Positions 1 to 7,111 of a stretch of 13,254 nt of DNA are shown piece by piece. The stretch spans positions 1-13,254 of the forward strand of contig JAEYLC010000049.1 in NCBI GenBank assembly GCA_023461435.1, written 5' to 3'. The position numbers and the translations under genes were made by a program. This DNA is from Bacillota bacterium. Lineage in GTDB: Bacteria; Bacillota; Clostridia; Christensenellales; SZUA-584. How positions within the stretch are numbered: the stretch's first letter is position 1; each line of letters starts with the position of its first letter. The notes below the pieces were generated by a model. The model saw nothing but the letters and a program-made list of their open reading frames with translations. It had not been told where the DNA came from and did no database searches.

Positions 1-55
1 ACCTTCATCATTTTAACATCGGAGGTTTTTTTCTTAAAGCTAAAGCTTACTCCCT

Positions 56-81
56 CCACCGGCAGAGACCGGTGGTTTATT
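56..81 (+). terminator. Possible intrinsic terminator of a gene to the left
   Basis: CCACCGG (56-62) and CCGGTGG (69-75) form a perfect 7-bp stem with a six-base loop, followed by TTTATTT on the plus strand. This would suit the end of a plus-strand gene lying left of the window. The minus-strand reading has no T-run after the stem. No gene is recognisable in 1-55, although two plus frames are open to the left edge. Confidence 0.45.
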
Positions 82-128
82 TGGTTTTGTCCGCCTTCGC
101 TCCCAAAACCACACTAAAGTGTTCAACC

Positions 129-154
129 AAAAAAGGCTGCGGGTGCAGCCTTTT
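129..154 (-). terminator. Intrinsic terminator after pnp
   Basis: Read on the minus strand, AAAAGGCTGC (154-145), loop ACCC and GCAGCCTTTT (140-131) form a 10-bp stem. The T-run continues to position 129, giving six T in all. It lies about 12 bases after the pnp stop codon and closes the rpsO-pnp unit. Confidence 0.85.
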
Positions 155-166
155 CATGTATGGGTG

Positions 167-2305
167 TTATTCTTCGGGCTTATCCTCGGGCTCTTTCTTT
201 TTGGCATCGTCCTTCTTGTCGCCGGGCAGCAGGCCCTTGCGTGTCAGATTGATGCGGCCCTGCTTGTCGATCTCCACTACGCGGACAAGAATCTCATCGC
301 CGATGTTGACGACATCCTCCACCTTATTGACGTGCTCGTTGGCAAGCTTGGAAATGTGCACGAGGCCGTCCTTGCCGGGCGAGAGCTCTACGAACGCACC
401 GAAGTTCATGATGCGCACCACTTTTCCAAGGTACACATTGCCCACCTCGACGTCCTTGACGATCGCGTCGATCGCGGCTCTGGCTTTATCAGCCGCCGCC
501 TCGTCCGCAGAGAGTATGAACACGCGGCCGTCGTCCTCGAGATCGATCTTGACGCCCGTATCGGCAATGATCTTGTTGATGACCTTGCCGCCCGAACCGA
601 TGACCTCGCGGATCTTCTCGGGATCGATCGTGAACTGGTAGATGCGCGGCGCATATTTCGAGAGATTCGGGCGCGGCTCTGCGAGCACGGCGACCATTTT
701 GTCGAGTATAAACATGCGGCCTTTGTTCGCCTGAGCAAGCGCGCGCGTCAGTATCTCCTTGTTGATACCCTTGATCTTGATATCCATCTGGATCGCCGTG
801 ATGCCCTTGCGCGTACCCGCCACCTTGAAGTCCATATCGCCGAAGAAGTCCTCAAGGCCCTGAATATCCGTCAGTATTGCGATATTGCCCGTCGAATCGT
901 CCTTGATAAGGCCCATGGCGACGCCGGCCACCGGCGCTTTGAGCGGCACGCCCGCATCCATCAGCGAGAGCGTGCTCGCACAGATGCTCGCCTGTGATGT
1001 GGAACCGTTCGAGCTGATACACTCGGACACCGTGCGGATCGCGTACGGGAACTCTTCCTCGCTCGGAAGCACGGGGATCAGCGCTCTTTCGGCAAGCGCG
1101 CCATGGCCTGTCTCGCGGCGGCTTGTGCTGCGCATCGGCCTTGCTTCGCCCGTTGAATACGGCGGCATGTTATAGTGATGCATATAACGCTTGAATTCCT
1201 GATCCGACAGACCGTCGAGCCGCTGGGCATCACTCACCGAACCAAGCGTGGTCAGCGTGAGCGCCTGCGTCTCGCCGCGTGTGAACACGGCGCTGCCGTG
1301 CGTGCGGGCAAACACGCCCACCTCGCACCATATCGGGCGGATCTCGTCCTGAGCGCGGCCGTCCGGGCGGATGCCCTTGTTGATAATCCTGTCGCGGACA
1401 AGCTCTTTACGCAGCGAGTAAATCACTTTTTCTATGTCGGCTTCCATGCCAGGATACTCTTCCACAAAATGCGCTTGAATATCCGCAGTCGCTTCTTCAG
1501 TCCGCTCTTCGCGAACCTTTCGTTCTGTTGTATCAATGCTGTAGGCAATCTTCTCAAGCGCGTAAGCTTTAACCTTTTCCTCGAGCTCCTTCTCCACCAG
1601 CATCAGCTGAGGCTCGGCCTTGGGCTTGCCCACCTCGCTCACCATGTTTTCAATGAAAGCCACAACTCTTTTTATCTCTTCATGCGCAAGCAGTATCGCG
1701 TCGAGCATCTGCTCTTCGCTGACCTCATCGGCGCCCGCTTCCACCATCATCACGGCGTCTTTTGTGCCCGAAACCGTGAGATCAAGCTTGCTTTTCTCAC
1801 GCTGCGCCGCATCGGGATTCAGCACAAATTCTCCGTCCACAAGGCCCACCGTCACCGAGCCCGTGGGCCCTAAAAACGGAATATCCGATATCGAGAGCGC
1901 CACCGACGACCCGATCATGCCAAGCGGCCCGGGTATGATGTCCTGATCTACGCTCATCACGGTGCAGACCACCTGAACGTCGTTGTAATATCCTTTGGGG
2001 AACAGCGGCCGGATCGGCCTGTCGATGAGCCTCGACGTTAAAATCGCTTTTTCGGAAGGTCTGCCCTCGCGCTTGATAAAGCCGCCGGGAATCTTGCCGA
2101 CCGAGTACATCTTCTCTTCAAACTCAACGCTGAGTGGGAAAAAGTCGATCCCGTCTCTCGGCGCCTTGGCTGCCGTCGCCGTGACGAGCACGGCCGTATC
2201 ACCGCAGCGCATCAGGCATGTGCCGCCGGCCTGCTGGGCATACTTGCCCGTTTCCACCGTCAGCGTCCTGCCGGCATAATCCATTTCAAATACTTTGTGT
2301 TCCAT
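167..2305 (-). CDS. pnp: Polyribonucleotide nucleotidyltransferase (PNPase)
   Basis: Cytoplasmic trimeric 3'-to-5' exoribonuclease that phosphorolytically degrades RNA and can add tails in reverse; a core enzyme of bacterial RNA turnover. The 712-residue product has the full architecture: two RNase PH-like domains (the second carries GHGALAERAL, TDIQGLEDFFGDMDFK and KAPVAGVAMGL), a KH domain near residues 561-612 with the GSGG loop at about 570-573, and an S1 domain near 622-690, then a highly charged K/E/D tail. An in-frame ATG at 2368 would add 21 residues. I chose the ATG at 2305 because AAGGAG precedes it at normal distance and the protein then begins as family members do (MEHKVFEMDYAGR). 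It follows rpsO on the same strand, the classic order. The leader is rich in hairpins (2334-2424), a likely place for post-transcriptional autocontrol as known for E. coli pnp. No missing key residue was noticed. Confidence 0.98.
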   Translation of the reverse strand: MEHKVFEMDYAGRTLTVETGKYAQQAGGTCLMRCGDTAVLVTATAAKAPRDGIDFFPLSVEFEEKMYSVGKIPGGFIKREGRPSEKAILTSRLIDRPIRPLFPKGYYNDVQVVCTVMSVDQDIIPGPLGMIGSSVALSISDIPFLGPTGSVTVGLVDGEFVLNPDAAQREKSKLDLTVSGTKDAVMMVEAGADEVSEEQMLDAILLAHEEIKRVVAFIENMVSEVGKPKAEPQLMLVEKELEEKVKAYALEKIAYSIDTTERKVREERTEEATADIQAHFVEEYPGMEADIEKVIYSLRKELVRDRIINKGIRPDGRAQDEIRPIWCEVGVFARTHGSAVFTRGETQALTLTTLGSVSDAQRLDGLSDQEFKRYMHHYNMPPYSTGEARPMRSTSRRETGHGALAERALIPVLPSEEEFPYAIRTVSECISSNGSTSQASICASTLSLMDAGVPLKAPVAGVAMGLIKDDSTGNIAILTDIQGLEDFFGDMDFKVAGTRKGITAIQMDIKIKGINKEILTRALAQANKGRMFILDKMVAVLAEPRPNLSKYAPRIYQFTIDPEKIREVIGSGGKVINKIIADTGVKIDLEDDGRVFILSADEAAADKARAAIDAIVKDVEVGNVYLGKVVRIMNFGAFVELSPGKDGLVHISKLANEHVNKVEDVVNIGDEILVRVVEIDKQGRINLTRKGLLPGDKKDDAKKKEPEDKPEE

Positions 2306-2333
2306 TCTTTCTACTTCTCCTTCTTCCTTACCA

Positions 2334-2377
2334 GCATTGCGTATGCCCCATACGCATGCCCCATGCATTTCTGCATG
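2334..2377 (-). promoter_or_regulatory. Two stable hairpins in the pnp leader RNA
   Basis: Read on the minus strand, CATGCA-GAAA-TGCATG (2377-2362) is a perfect 6-bp stem capped by a GNRA tetraloop. Just after it, GCGTATG-GGG-CATACGC (2355-2339) is a 7-bp stem, extended by GCAT/ATGC (2359-2356 with 2337-2334) across one bulged base. Both lie between the long hairpin at 2387-2424 and the pnp ribosome binding site. In E. coli the pnp leader folds, is cut by RNase III and is then attacked by PNPase itself. A similar autocontrol role here is inference. Confidence 0.5.
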
Positions 2378-2386
2378 TTTTTTTTG

Positions 2387-2424
2387 AACAAATAATAGAG
2401 CGGTCGCCCGCTCTATTATTTGTT
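2387..2424 (-). terminator. 17-bp intercistronic hairpin between rpsO and pnp (attenuator or processing site)
   Basis: AACAAATAATAGAGCGG (2387-2403) is the exact complement of 2408-2424, leaving a four-base loop. As minus-strand RNA the loop is GCGA, a GNRA tetraloop. The right arm ends in a U-rich stretch (CTATTATTTGTT), so the core may act as a leaky terminator. No long separate U-run follows, because the RNA continues CAAAAAAAAC. The hairpin starts inside the rpsO stop codon. A perfect 17-bp duplex could equally be an RNase III site that separates the rpsO and pnp messages and protects the rpsO 3' end. Confidence 0.6.
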
Positions 2425-2686
2425 ATTTTCTTAAGTTCAAACCTTTAAGCACTTCTCTGTAACGCTCAATGTCTTTTTTCTTAAGATAGTTCAGCAAGCC
2501 TCTTCTTTTACCGACCATTTTCAGCAAGCCTCTTTTGGAGTGGTGATCCTTCTGATGCGTCTTTAAATGATCATTGAGATGGTTGATACGCTCGCTAAGA
2601 AGAGCAATCTGAACCTCCGGCGATCCCGTGTCGCCCGCGCTGATGGCGAACTGCGAGATAATACCCGCCTTTTTTTCCTTATCCAT
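2423..2686 (-). CDS. rpsO: 30S ribosomal protein S15
   Basis: Primary rRNA-binding protein of the small subunit that binds the 16S central domain and nucleates platform assembly. The 87-residue product matches the family length and carries its hallmarks: GDTGSPEVQIALLSERI in the N-terminal half, the HLNDHLKTHQKDHHSKRGLL segment, then GKRRGLLNYLKKKDIERY. AGGAGG lies a few bases upstream of the ATG, so the start is secure. A sigma-A-type promoter at 2773-2801 leaves about 80 bases of leader. S15 represses its own translation in several bacteria, but I could not recognise a known S15-binding fold in this leader. pnp follows on the same strand after a strong hairpin. Confidence 0.98.
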   Translation of the reverse strand: MDKEKKAGIISQFAISAGDTGSPEVQIALLSERINHLNDHLKTHQKDHHSKRGLLKMVGKRRGLLNYLKKKDIERYREVLKGLNLRK

Positions 2687-2772
2687 TTTTTCCTCCTGTT
2701 AGTCAAAACCCCGCAAACAATGCAAAGCGTCGGATACTCGCCAAGCAGTGTAAACGGTTAAAATCAGAGTTT

Positions 2773-2801
2773 ATGATAACATAAGAGACTATGTTTGTAA
2801 A
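2773..2801 (-). promoter_or_regulatory. Promoter of rpsO-pnp
   Basis: On the minus strand, TTTACA (2801-2796), a 17-base spacer and TATCAT (2778-2773) each match the sigma-A consensus at five of six bases. Transcription would start near 2766, about 80 bases before the rpsO start. A second, weaker candidate lies upstream: a perfect TATAAT at 2834-2829 with TTTTCA at 2858-2853, spacer 18. The -35 box of the main promoter lies inside ATGTTTGTAAACAT (2791-2804), which could be an operator. Confidence 0.65.
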
Positions 2802-2879
2802 CATCGTCTTTTATCCGTCAGCCTCTTTATTATACTGCTATATTGGGCATATTGAAAAGTTTTTATACGATATGACGGC

Positions 2880-2900
2880 TTGTGAAAACTTGATCACCAA
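2880..2900. promoter_or_regulatory. Imperfect inverted repeat resembling a Rex-type site
   Basis: TTGTGA (2880-2885) is followed eight bases later by TCACCAA (2894-2900). The redox repressor Rex binds TTGTGA-N6-TCACAA-like operators and controls rnf genes in some Clostridia. Here the spacing is two bases longer and one half-site has an extra C, so this is a weak candidate. It lies about 60 bases upstream of the rnfC -35 region. Confidence 0.25.
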
Positions 2901-2960
2901 TATGCTTTATTTCTGGCATAAATATATACCTTATTATTTAAATAATTTCACGTACTAACA

Positions 2961-2989
2961 TATCCACCGGCTGAGCATTGTGCTATAAT
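2961..2989 (+). promoter_or_regulatory. Promoter of the rnf operon (extended -10)
   Basis: TGC-TATAAT (2981-2989) is a perfect -10 box with the extended TGn element. The -35 position 17 bases upstream (TATCCA, 2961-2966) is poor, as is common for extended -10 promoters. The predicted start near 2996 leaves a leader of about 34 bases before the rnfC ATG, including AAGGAG. Confidence 0.65.
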
Positions 2990-3029
2990 AACTGCTTGGG
3001 AATGAATATAAAGTGATGAAGGAGACCGT

Positions 3030-4358
3030 ATGGCTAGCAAACTAACATTTAAAGGCGGCATCCATCCACTCAAAAGCATCCATCACGGCAAGATGCTGTC
3101 GGACAAACGTCCGATAGAAGTCTGCAGTGTGCCGAGTGAGATCATACTGCCGCTTTCCCAGCATATCGGCGCCCCGTCCGTCCCCGTTGTCAAGGTGGGC
3201 GACAAGGTGGATATGGGACAGATGGTAGCTGACGCAAGCGGTTATGTGAGTGTGCCGTGCTTTTCAAGCGTATCGGGCACAGTCAAAGCGATTGAGCCGC
3301 GCCCGCACATTTCCGGGCGCCCGATGATGGCCGTCGTCATTGAGAACGATTTTGAAGACAGGCTGTTCGAGGGTATCAAAAGTCCCGGCAGCTTGGATAC
3401 GCTTTCTCAAAAACAGATCGTCGATATCATCAAGGGCGCGGGCATCGTGGGCATGGGCGGCGCCGCTTTTCCGGCGCATGTCAAGCTCTCGCCGCCGCCT
3501 GAAAAGAAAATCGATACGCTGATCGTCAACGGCGCGGAATGCGAACCGTATTTAACCGCCGACCACCGGCTCATGCTCGAGCATCCGGATGAGCTCGTGC
3601 GCGGTCTTGAAGCCGTAATGAAGGTGCTCGGTGTGGATAAAGCCTATATCGCGATCGAAGCCAACAAGCCCGACGCGATTGAAGCCGTTTCCAAAGCGGC
3701 GCAGGGCAAGAAAATCGATGTGGAAACACTGCGCGTGAAATATCCGCAGGGCGCTGAAAAACAGCTCATCTACGCGGTCACAAAAAGGCAGATACCGTCC
3801 GGCGGGCTGCCGATGGATGTGGGCGCGGTGGTCGTCAACGCGGGTTCCGTATACCAGATCAATCTCGCGATCGAGAAAGGGCTGCCGCTCTATGAGCGCG
3901 TCGTGACCGTGACCGGCTGTGTGAACAGCCCGTCTAACCTGCTCGTGCGCCTCGGCACACCGATCTCACACGTGATCGCGCAGGTGGGCGGTTTCTCGGG
4001 CAAGGTGGAAAAGCTGATCGCGGGCGGCCCGATGATGGGCATCACCCAGCACAACTTAAGCGCGCCCGTGATGAAGGGCACGTCGGGGCTGCTCGCGCTC
4101 GACGACAAGATGATCAGAAGCGCGGAGGCTTCGGCATGCATCCGCTGCGGCAAATGCGTGATGGTCTGCCCGATGGGCCTGCTTCCGTATCTGCTGGGCG
4201 ACTACGCCGAGCACGAGCGGTTTGAGGACGCGGAGAAAACGCATGTGCTCGACTGCATCGAATGCGGCAGCTGCGCTTATGTCTGCCCGGCCAATCGCCA
4301 TCTCGTACAGGAAATGCGTCTCGCGAAATCCCAGATCATGCTGAAACGCAAGAAATAA
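3030..4358 (+). CDS. rnfC: Ion-translocating Rnf complex, subunit C
   Basis: Peripheral cytoplasmic subunit of the Rnf complex (ferredoxin:NAD+ oxidoreductase). It carries the FMN/NAD(H)-binding module and is homologous to the NADH-binding subunit of complex I. The 442-residue protein begins with the typical FKGGIHP and shows VPLSQHIGAP-like residues (about 40-50), the nucleotide/flavin-binding GMGGAAFPAHVK (141-152) and NGAECEPYLT (167-176). It ends with two [4Fe-4S] motifs: C370/C373/C376/C380 and C409/C412/C415/C419. AAGGAG sits a few bases before the ATG. First gene of the C-D-G-E-A-B operon; 25 bases separate its stop from rnfD. The alanine-rich C-terminal extension of gammaproteobacterial RsxC is absent, as usual in Firmicutes. 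Confidence 0.97.
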   Translation: MASKLTFKGGIHPLKSIHHGKMLSDKRPIEVCSVPSEIILPLSQHIGAPSVPVVKVGDKVDMGQMVADASGYVSVPCFSSVSGTVKAIEPRPHISGRPMMAVVIENDFEDRLFEGIKSPGSLDTLSQKQIVDIIKGAGIVGMGGAAFPAHVKLSPPPEKKIDTLIVNGAECEPYLTADHRLMLEHPDELVRGLEAVMKVLGVDKAYIAIEANKPDAIEAVSKAAQGKKIDVETLRVKYPQGAEKQLIYAVTKRQIPSGGLPMDVGAVVVNAGSVYQINLAIEKGLPLYERVVTVTGCVNSPSNLLVRLGTPISHVIAQVGGFSGKVEKLIAGGPMMGITQHNLSAPVMKGTSGLLALDDKMIRSAEASACIRCGKCVMVCPMGLLPYLLGDYAEHERFEDAEKTHVLDCIECGSCAYVCPANRHLVQEMRLAKSQIMLKRKK

Positions 4359-4383
4359 TTCTTATCTTATTTTGGAGGTGTGT

Positions 4384-5319
4384 ATGGACCAGTACATTAT
4401 GTCCTCGTCGCCGCATGTGCGTTCCAGCGAAACGACGTCACGCATCATGCGCGATGTGATTATTGCGCTGCTGCCCGCAACGGGGTTTGGCGTCTATATT
4501 TTCGGTCTCAATGCGCTGTGGGTCGTGCTTGTGAGCGTGGCTTTCGCTGTTCTCACCGAACTGGTGGTGCAGCTGTTCATGAATAAAAAAGTGACGGTGA
4601 GTGACGGAAGCGCGGCTGTGACCGGTCTGCTGCTCGCGCTTAACCTGCCGCCGTCTGTACCGCTTTGGATACCGATGCTCGGTTCGGCGTTCGCCGTCGC
4701 GATTGTGAAGCAGACTTTTGGCGGCCTCGGGCACAACTTTATCAATCCCGCGCTCGCCGCGCGCGCGTTTCTGCTCGCGTCATGGCCGACGATCATGACG
4801 ACATGGACGATACCGGGTGCCGATGCCGTTTCCTCGGCCACGCCGCTCGGCGCGCTAAAGCTCGGCGAAACGCTGTCGGCATATCCTGATATGTTTATCG
4901 GCAATATCGGCGGCTGCATCGGTGAAACAAGCGCAATCGCGCTGATCATCGGCGGCCTTTACCTGATCGCACGGCGCGTGATCGATCCGCGCATTCCGGT
5001 CGTTTATATCGGCACGGTGGCGCTGTTCACATGGATCGCGGGGCCGGGCGGGCTGTTCACAGGCGACGCGCTTTACCACATACTCGGCGGCGGCCTCATG
5101 CTCGGCGCATTCTTCATGGCGACGGACTACACCACATCGCCGATGAGCGGCACCGGCAAGGTCGTATTCGCGGCGGGCTGCGGCATCCTCACCAGCGTGA
5201 TCCGTCTGTGGGGCGGCTATCCCGAGGGCGTGTCGTATTCGATACTGCTCATGAACCTCGTGGTGCCGCTGATCGACAAAGCGTTCATGCCCAAGCGGTT
5301 TGGAGGTGCGGTGAAATGA
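4384..5319 (+). CDS. rnfD: Rnf complex subunit D (covalent-FMN membrane subunit)
   Basis: Integral membrane subunit of the ion pump, homologous to NqrB. The 311-residue protein is strongly hydrophobic with many predicted membrane helices. The segment SSATPLGALK (about 150-159) holds the Ser-x-Thr flavinylation site: T153 in SSAT is the expected phosphoester-linked FMN acceptor. GGLGHNFINPALAARAFLL (113-131) is a strong family signature. A TTG at 4372 would add four residues, but TTGGAGGTG is the ribosome binding site, so the ATG at 4384 is taken. The stop overlaps the rnfG start as ATGA (5316-5319), implying translational coupling. Confidence 0.96.
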   Translation: MDQYIMSSSPHVRSSETTSRIMRDVIIALLPATGFGVYIFGLNALWVVLVSVAFAVLTELVVQLFMNKKVTVSDGSAAVTGLLLALNLPPSVPLWIPMLGSAFAVAIVKQTFGGLGHNFINPALAARAFLLASWPTIMTTWTIPGADAVSSATPLGALKLGETLSAYPDMFIGNIGGCIGETSAIALIIGGLYLIARRVIDPRIPVVYIGTVALFTWIAGPGGLFTGDALYHILGGGLMLGAFFMATDYTTSPMSGTGKVVFAAGCGILTSVIRLWGGYPEGVSYSILLMNLVVPLIDKAFMPKRFGGAVK

Positions 5320-5891
5320 AAAACATCGTCGTCATTACGTTAAAGCTGCTCATCATCACGGTCATCGCGGGTATCATCCTCGGCGTTGTCAACGGTGTGA
5401 CCAGGGAACCGATCGCGCAGCAGACTATGAAGGAAGCCACCGAGGCACGGCAGGCCGTGTTCCCCGGAGCGGCGGATTTTGAGAAAATGGATATCGAAAT
5501 TCCCGAAGAATACGCCATTATTAAGGAAGTCTATCAGGCGCTTGATGCGGACGGCAACCCCATCGGCATCACGGCGTCTTTGGTCACCAAGGGGTATAAC
5601 TCGGGCCTTAATCTGTCAGTTGGCGTCGGCGCGGACGGGTATATCAAAGGTGTAAAACTTGGCAGCAACAATGAGTCGCCCGGTTTTGGTTCCAAAGCGC
5701 CGGAGGAGCTTTTACCGCAATTCGACGCGGGAAAGAAATATGATCAGCCGTTCGAAGTCGTAAAGCATCCTGTTGAAAATGAAAACCAAATTGAAGCCAT
5801 ATCCGGCGCGACGATAACGTCAAAGGGCATCATCAACGCCGTGAATACGGTGGTCGATTTTTACGAACAAATGGCGGGAGGTGCGCAATGA
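5316..5891 (+). CDS. rnfG: Rnf complex subunit G (covalent-FMN electron carrier)
   Basis: Membrane-anchored FMN-binding subunit on the extracytoplasmic side, homologous to NqrC. It has an N-terminal membrane anchor (about residues 5-26) followed by a soluble FMN-binding domain; 191 residues in all. Flavinylation motif: ISGATITSKG, with T166 of SGAT as the expected FMN acceptor. The reading frame is open far upstream (to 5031) inside rnfD. The ATG at 5316 is chosen because GGAGGTG precedes it, it begins a clean membrane anchor (MKNIVVITLKLLIITV), and it makes the common ATGA overlap with rnfD. One oddity: the residue at the usual Asp of the Dxx(S/T)GAT motif is Glu (E160). The ApbE flavin transferase needed for FMN attachment is not in this window. 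Confidence 0.95.
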   Translation: MKNIVVITLKLLIITVIAGIILGVVNGVTREPIAQQTMKEATEARQAVFPGAADFEKMDIEIPEEYAIIKEVYQALDADGNPIGITASLVTKGYNSGLNLSVGVGADGYIKGVKLGSNNESPGFGSKAPEELLPQFDAGKKYDQPFEVVKHPVENENQIEAISGATITSKGIINAVNTVVDFYEQMAGGAQ

Positions 5892-6508
5892 AGAATAAAG
5901 TCAAACCCATGGCCGTACTGAAAAACGGTATGTTTACCGAAAATCCGACGTTCCGGCTTGTGCTTGGGATGTGCCCCACGCTCGCCGTCACCACGGCGGC
6001 GTCCAACGCCATCGGCATGGGCCTTGCGGCCACGTTTGTGCTGGTCGGGTCCAACGTCGTGATATCGATGATGCGCAATTTTATACCATCCAAGGTGCGT
6101 ATCCCCGCATACGTCGTGATCATCGCGGCGTTCGTGACGGTGGTGCAGCTACTGCTCAAGGCGTTTGTACCCGCGCTCGATAAATCGCTCGGTATTTTCA
6201 TACCGCTGATCGTTGTGAACTGTATTATACTCGCGAGAGCCGAGTCGTTCGCGAACAAGAACGGCGTATTTGCGTCGCTGCTCGACGGCGTCGGCATCGG
6301 GTTTGGGTTCACGGGCGCAATGCTCATCATCTCCAGCCTCCGCGAAATTTTCGGCAAGGGCCAATTCTTCGGTATTGAGCTCTTTGGCAAAAGCTTTGAG
6401 GGAGCAACGATTTTGAGCCTCCCGCCGGGTGGATTTATCACACTTGGGCTGCTGCTCGGGCTGATCAACTTTATCGGCATGAAAAGAAAAAAGAAAGGAG
6501 CGCGTTAA
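5888..6508 (+). CDS. rnfE: Rnf complex subunit E
   Basis: Integral membrane subunit, homologous to NqrD and to RnfA. The 206-residue protein has about six hydrophobic helices. It carries the paired membrane-buried cysteines of the family: C29 in GMCPTLAVTTAASNA and C112 in VVNCIILARAESFA. Structures of Rnf/Nqr complexes place an intramembrane Fe-S centre between the A and E subunits at such cysteines. It overlaps rnfG by ATGA (5888-5891), with GGGAGGT upstream. The Lys/Arg-rich C-terminus (KRKKKGAR) probably lies on the cytoplasmic side. Confidence 0.96.
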   Translation: MKNKVKPMAVLKNGMFTENPTFRLVLGMCPTLAVTTAASNAIGMGLAATFVLVGSNVVISMMRNFIPSKVRIPAYVVIIAAFVTVVQLLLKAFVPALDKSLGIFIPLIVVNCIILARAESFANKNGVFASLLDGVGIGFGFTGAMLIISSLREIFGKGQFFGIELFGKSFEGATILSLPPGGFITLGLLLGLINFIGMKRKKKGAR

Positions 6509-6511
6509 CGA

Positions 6512-7096
6512 ATGGAAGGGATTTCAGGCATACTGCTGCTGCTGTTAAGCTCCATACTCGTCAATAACTTCATTCTCTCGAGGTTCCTTGGCATCTGTCC
6601 GTTCCTCGGGGTCTCCAAGAGAGTGGAGACAGCGCTCGGTATGGGCTTCGCGGTCACGTTTGTTATGGCGCTCGCGTCGGTCATTACATATCTCGTCCAG
6701 TATTATTTGCTTGTACCGTTCGGGATTGAATACATGCAGACGATTGCGTTCATACTCGTTATCGCGGCGCTCGTGCAGCTTGTGGAAATGGCGCTGCAAA
6801 AGCTCGTGCCCGCGCTGTATCTCGCGCTCGGCGTGTATCTGCCGCTCATCACCACCAACTGCGCGGTGCTCGGCGTCGCGATACTCAACATCAACGAGCA
6901 TTACGACCTGCTGCAGTCGCTCGTCAACGGCATCGGCGGCGCACTCGGCTTTACGCTCGCGATCGTGCTCTTCGCGGGTATCCGCGAGCGGCTCGAGCTT
7001 TCTAACATCCCCGAGCCCTTGAAGGGGTTCCCCATCGCTTTGATTTCGGCAGGGCTGATGGCGATCGCCTTCCTCGGATTTTCAGGGCTCGTATAA
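6512..7096 (+). CDS. rnfA: Rnf complex subunit A
   Basis: Integral membrane subunit, homologous to NqrE and paired with RnfE in pseudo-symmetry. 194 residues, about six helices. Signature residues: NNFILSRFLGICPFLGVSK with C29, and YLPLITTNCAVLGVA with C117, the two cysteines expected to hold the intramembrane Fe-S cluster with RnfE. It begins three bases after the rnfE stop; AAGGAG lies about 11-12 bases upstream of the ATG, slightly long. Sixteen-base gap to rnfB. Confidence 0.96.
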   Translation: MEGISGILLLLLSSILVNNFILSRFLGICPFLGVSKRVETALGMGFAVTFVMALASVITYLVQYYLLVPFGIEYMQTIAFILVIAALVQLVEMALQKLVPALYLALGVYLPLITTNCAVLGVAILNINEHYDLLQSLVNGIGGALGFTLAIVLFAGIRERLELSNIPEPLKGFPIALISAGLMAIAFLGFSGLV

Positions 7097-7111
7097 CGGA
7101 GGTTAATAACT

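Larger units (their letters stand above)
2687..3029. other. 343-base divergent control region between rpsO and rnfC
   Basis: No credible gene. It is AT-rich compared with its flanks. It holds the rpsO promoter and leader on the minus side, the rnfC promoter on the plus side, and several symmetric motifs: ATGTTTGTAAACAT (2791-2804) over the rpsO -35 box, the direct repeat ATATTG at 2840-2845 and 2849-2854 with its inverse CAATAT at 2898-2903, a TTGTGA/TCACCAA arrangement at 2880-2900, and the perfect 14-base palindrome ATTATTTAAATAAT at 2933-2946. Any of these could bind regulators; none is assigned with certainty. Confidence 0.6.

Noticed and set aside
1..55. GGAGG followed by T-rich sequence suggesting a start site
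   Set aside because: No ATG follows at a usable distance, and both strands are too short to judge at the window edge.
119..997. Long open frame (292 codons) on the plus strand
   Set aside because: It lies wholly antisense to pnp, its translation has no recognisable domain, and GC-rich coding DNA commonly leaves such frames open.
1175..1873. 232-codon plus-strand frame opposite pnp
   Set aside because: Antisense shadow of PNPase with no ribosome binding site and His/Arg/Leu-rich low-complexity content.
4494..4949. 151-codon minus-strand frame inside rnfD
   Set aside because: The rnfD protein is unmistakable on the other strand; this frame is a shadow.
5031..5315. Upstream extension of the rnfG frame giving a 286-residue protein
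   Set aside because: The extension overlaps rnfD in another frame, is Arg/His-rich and lacks homology; the ATG at 5316 has a ribosome binding site and begins a membrane anchor.
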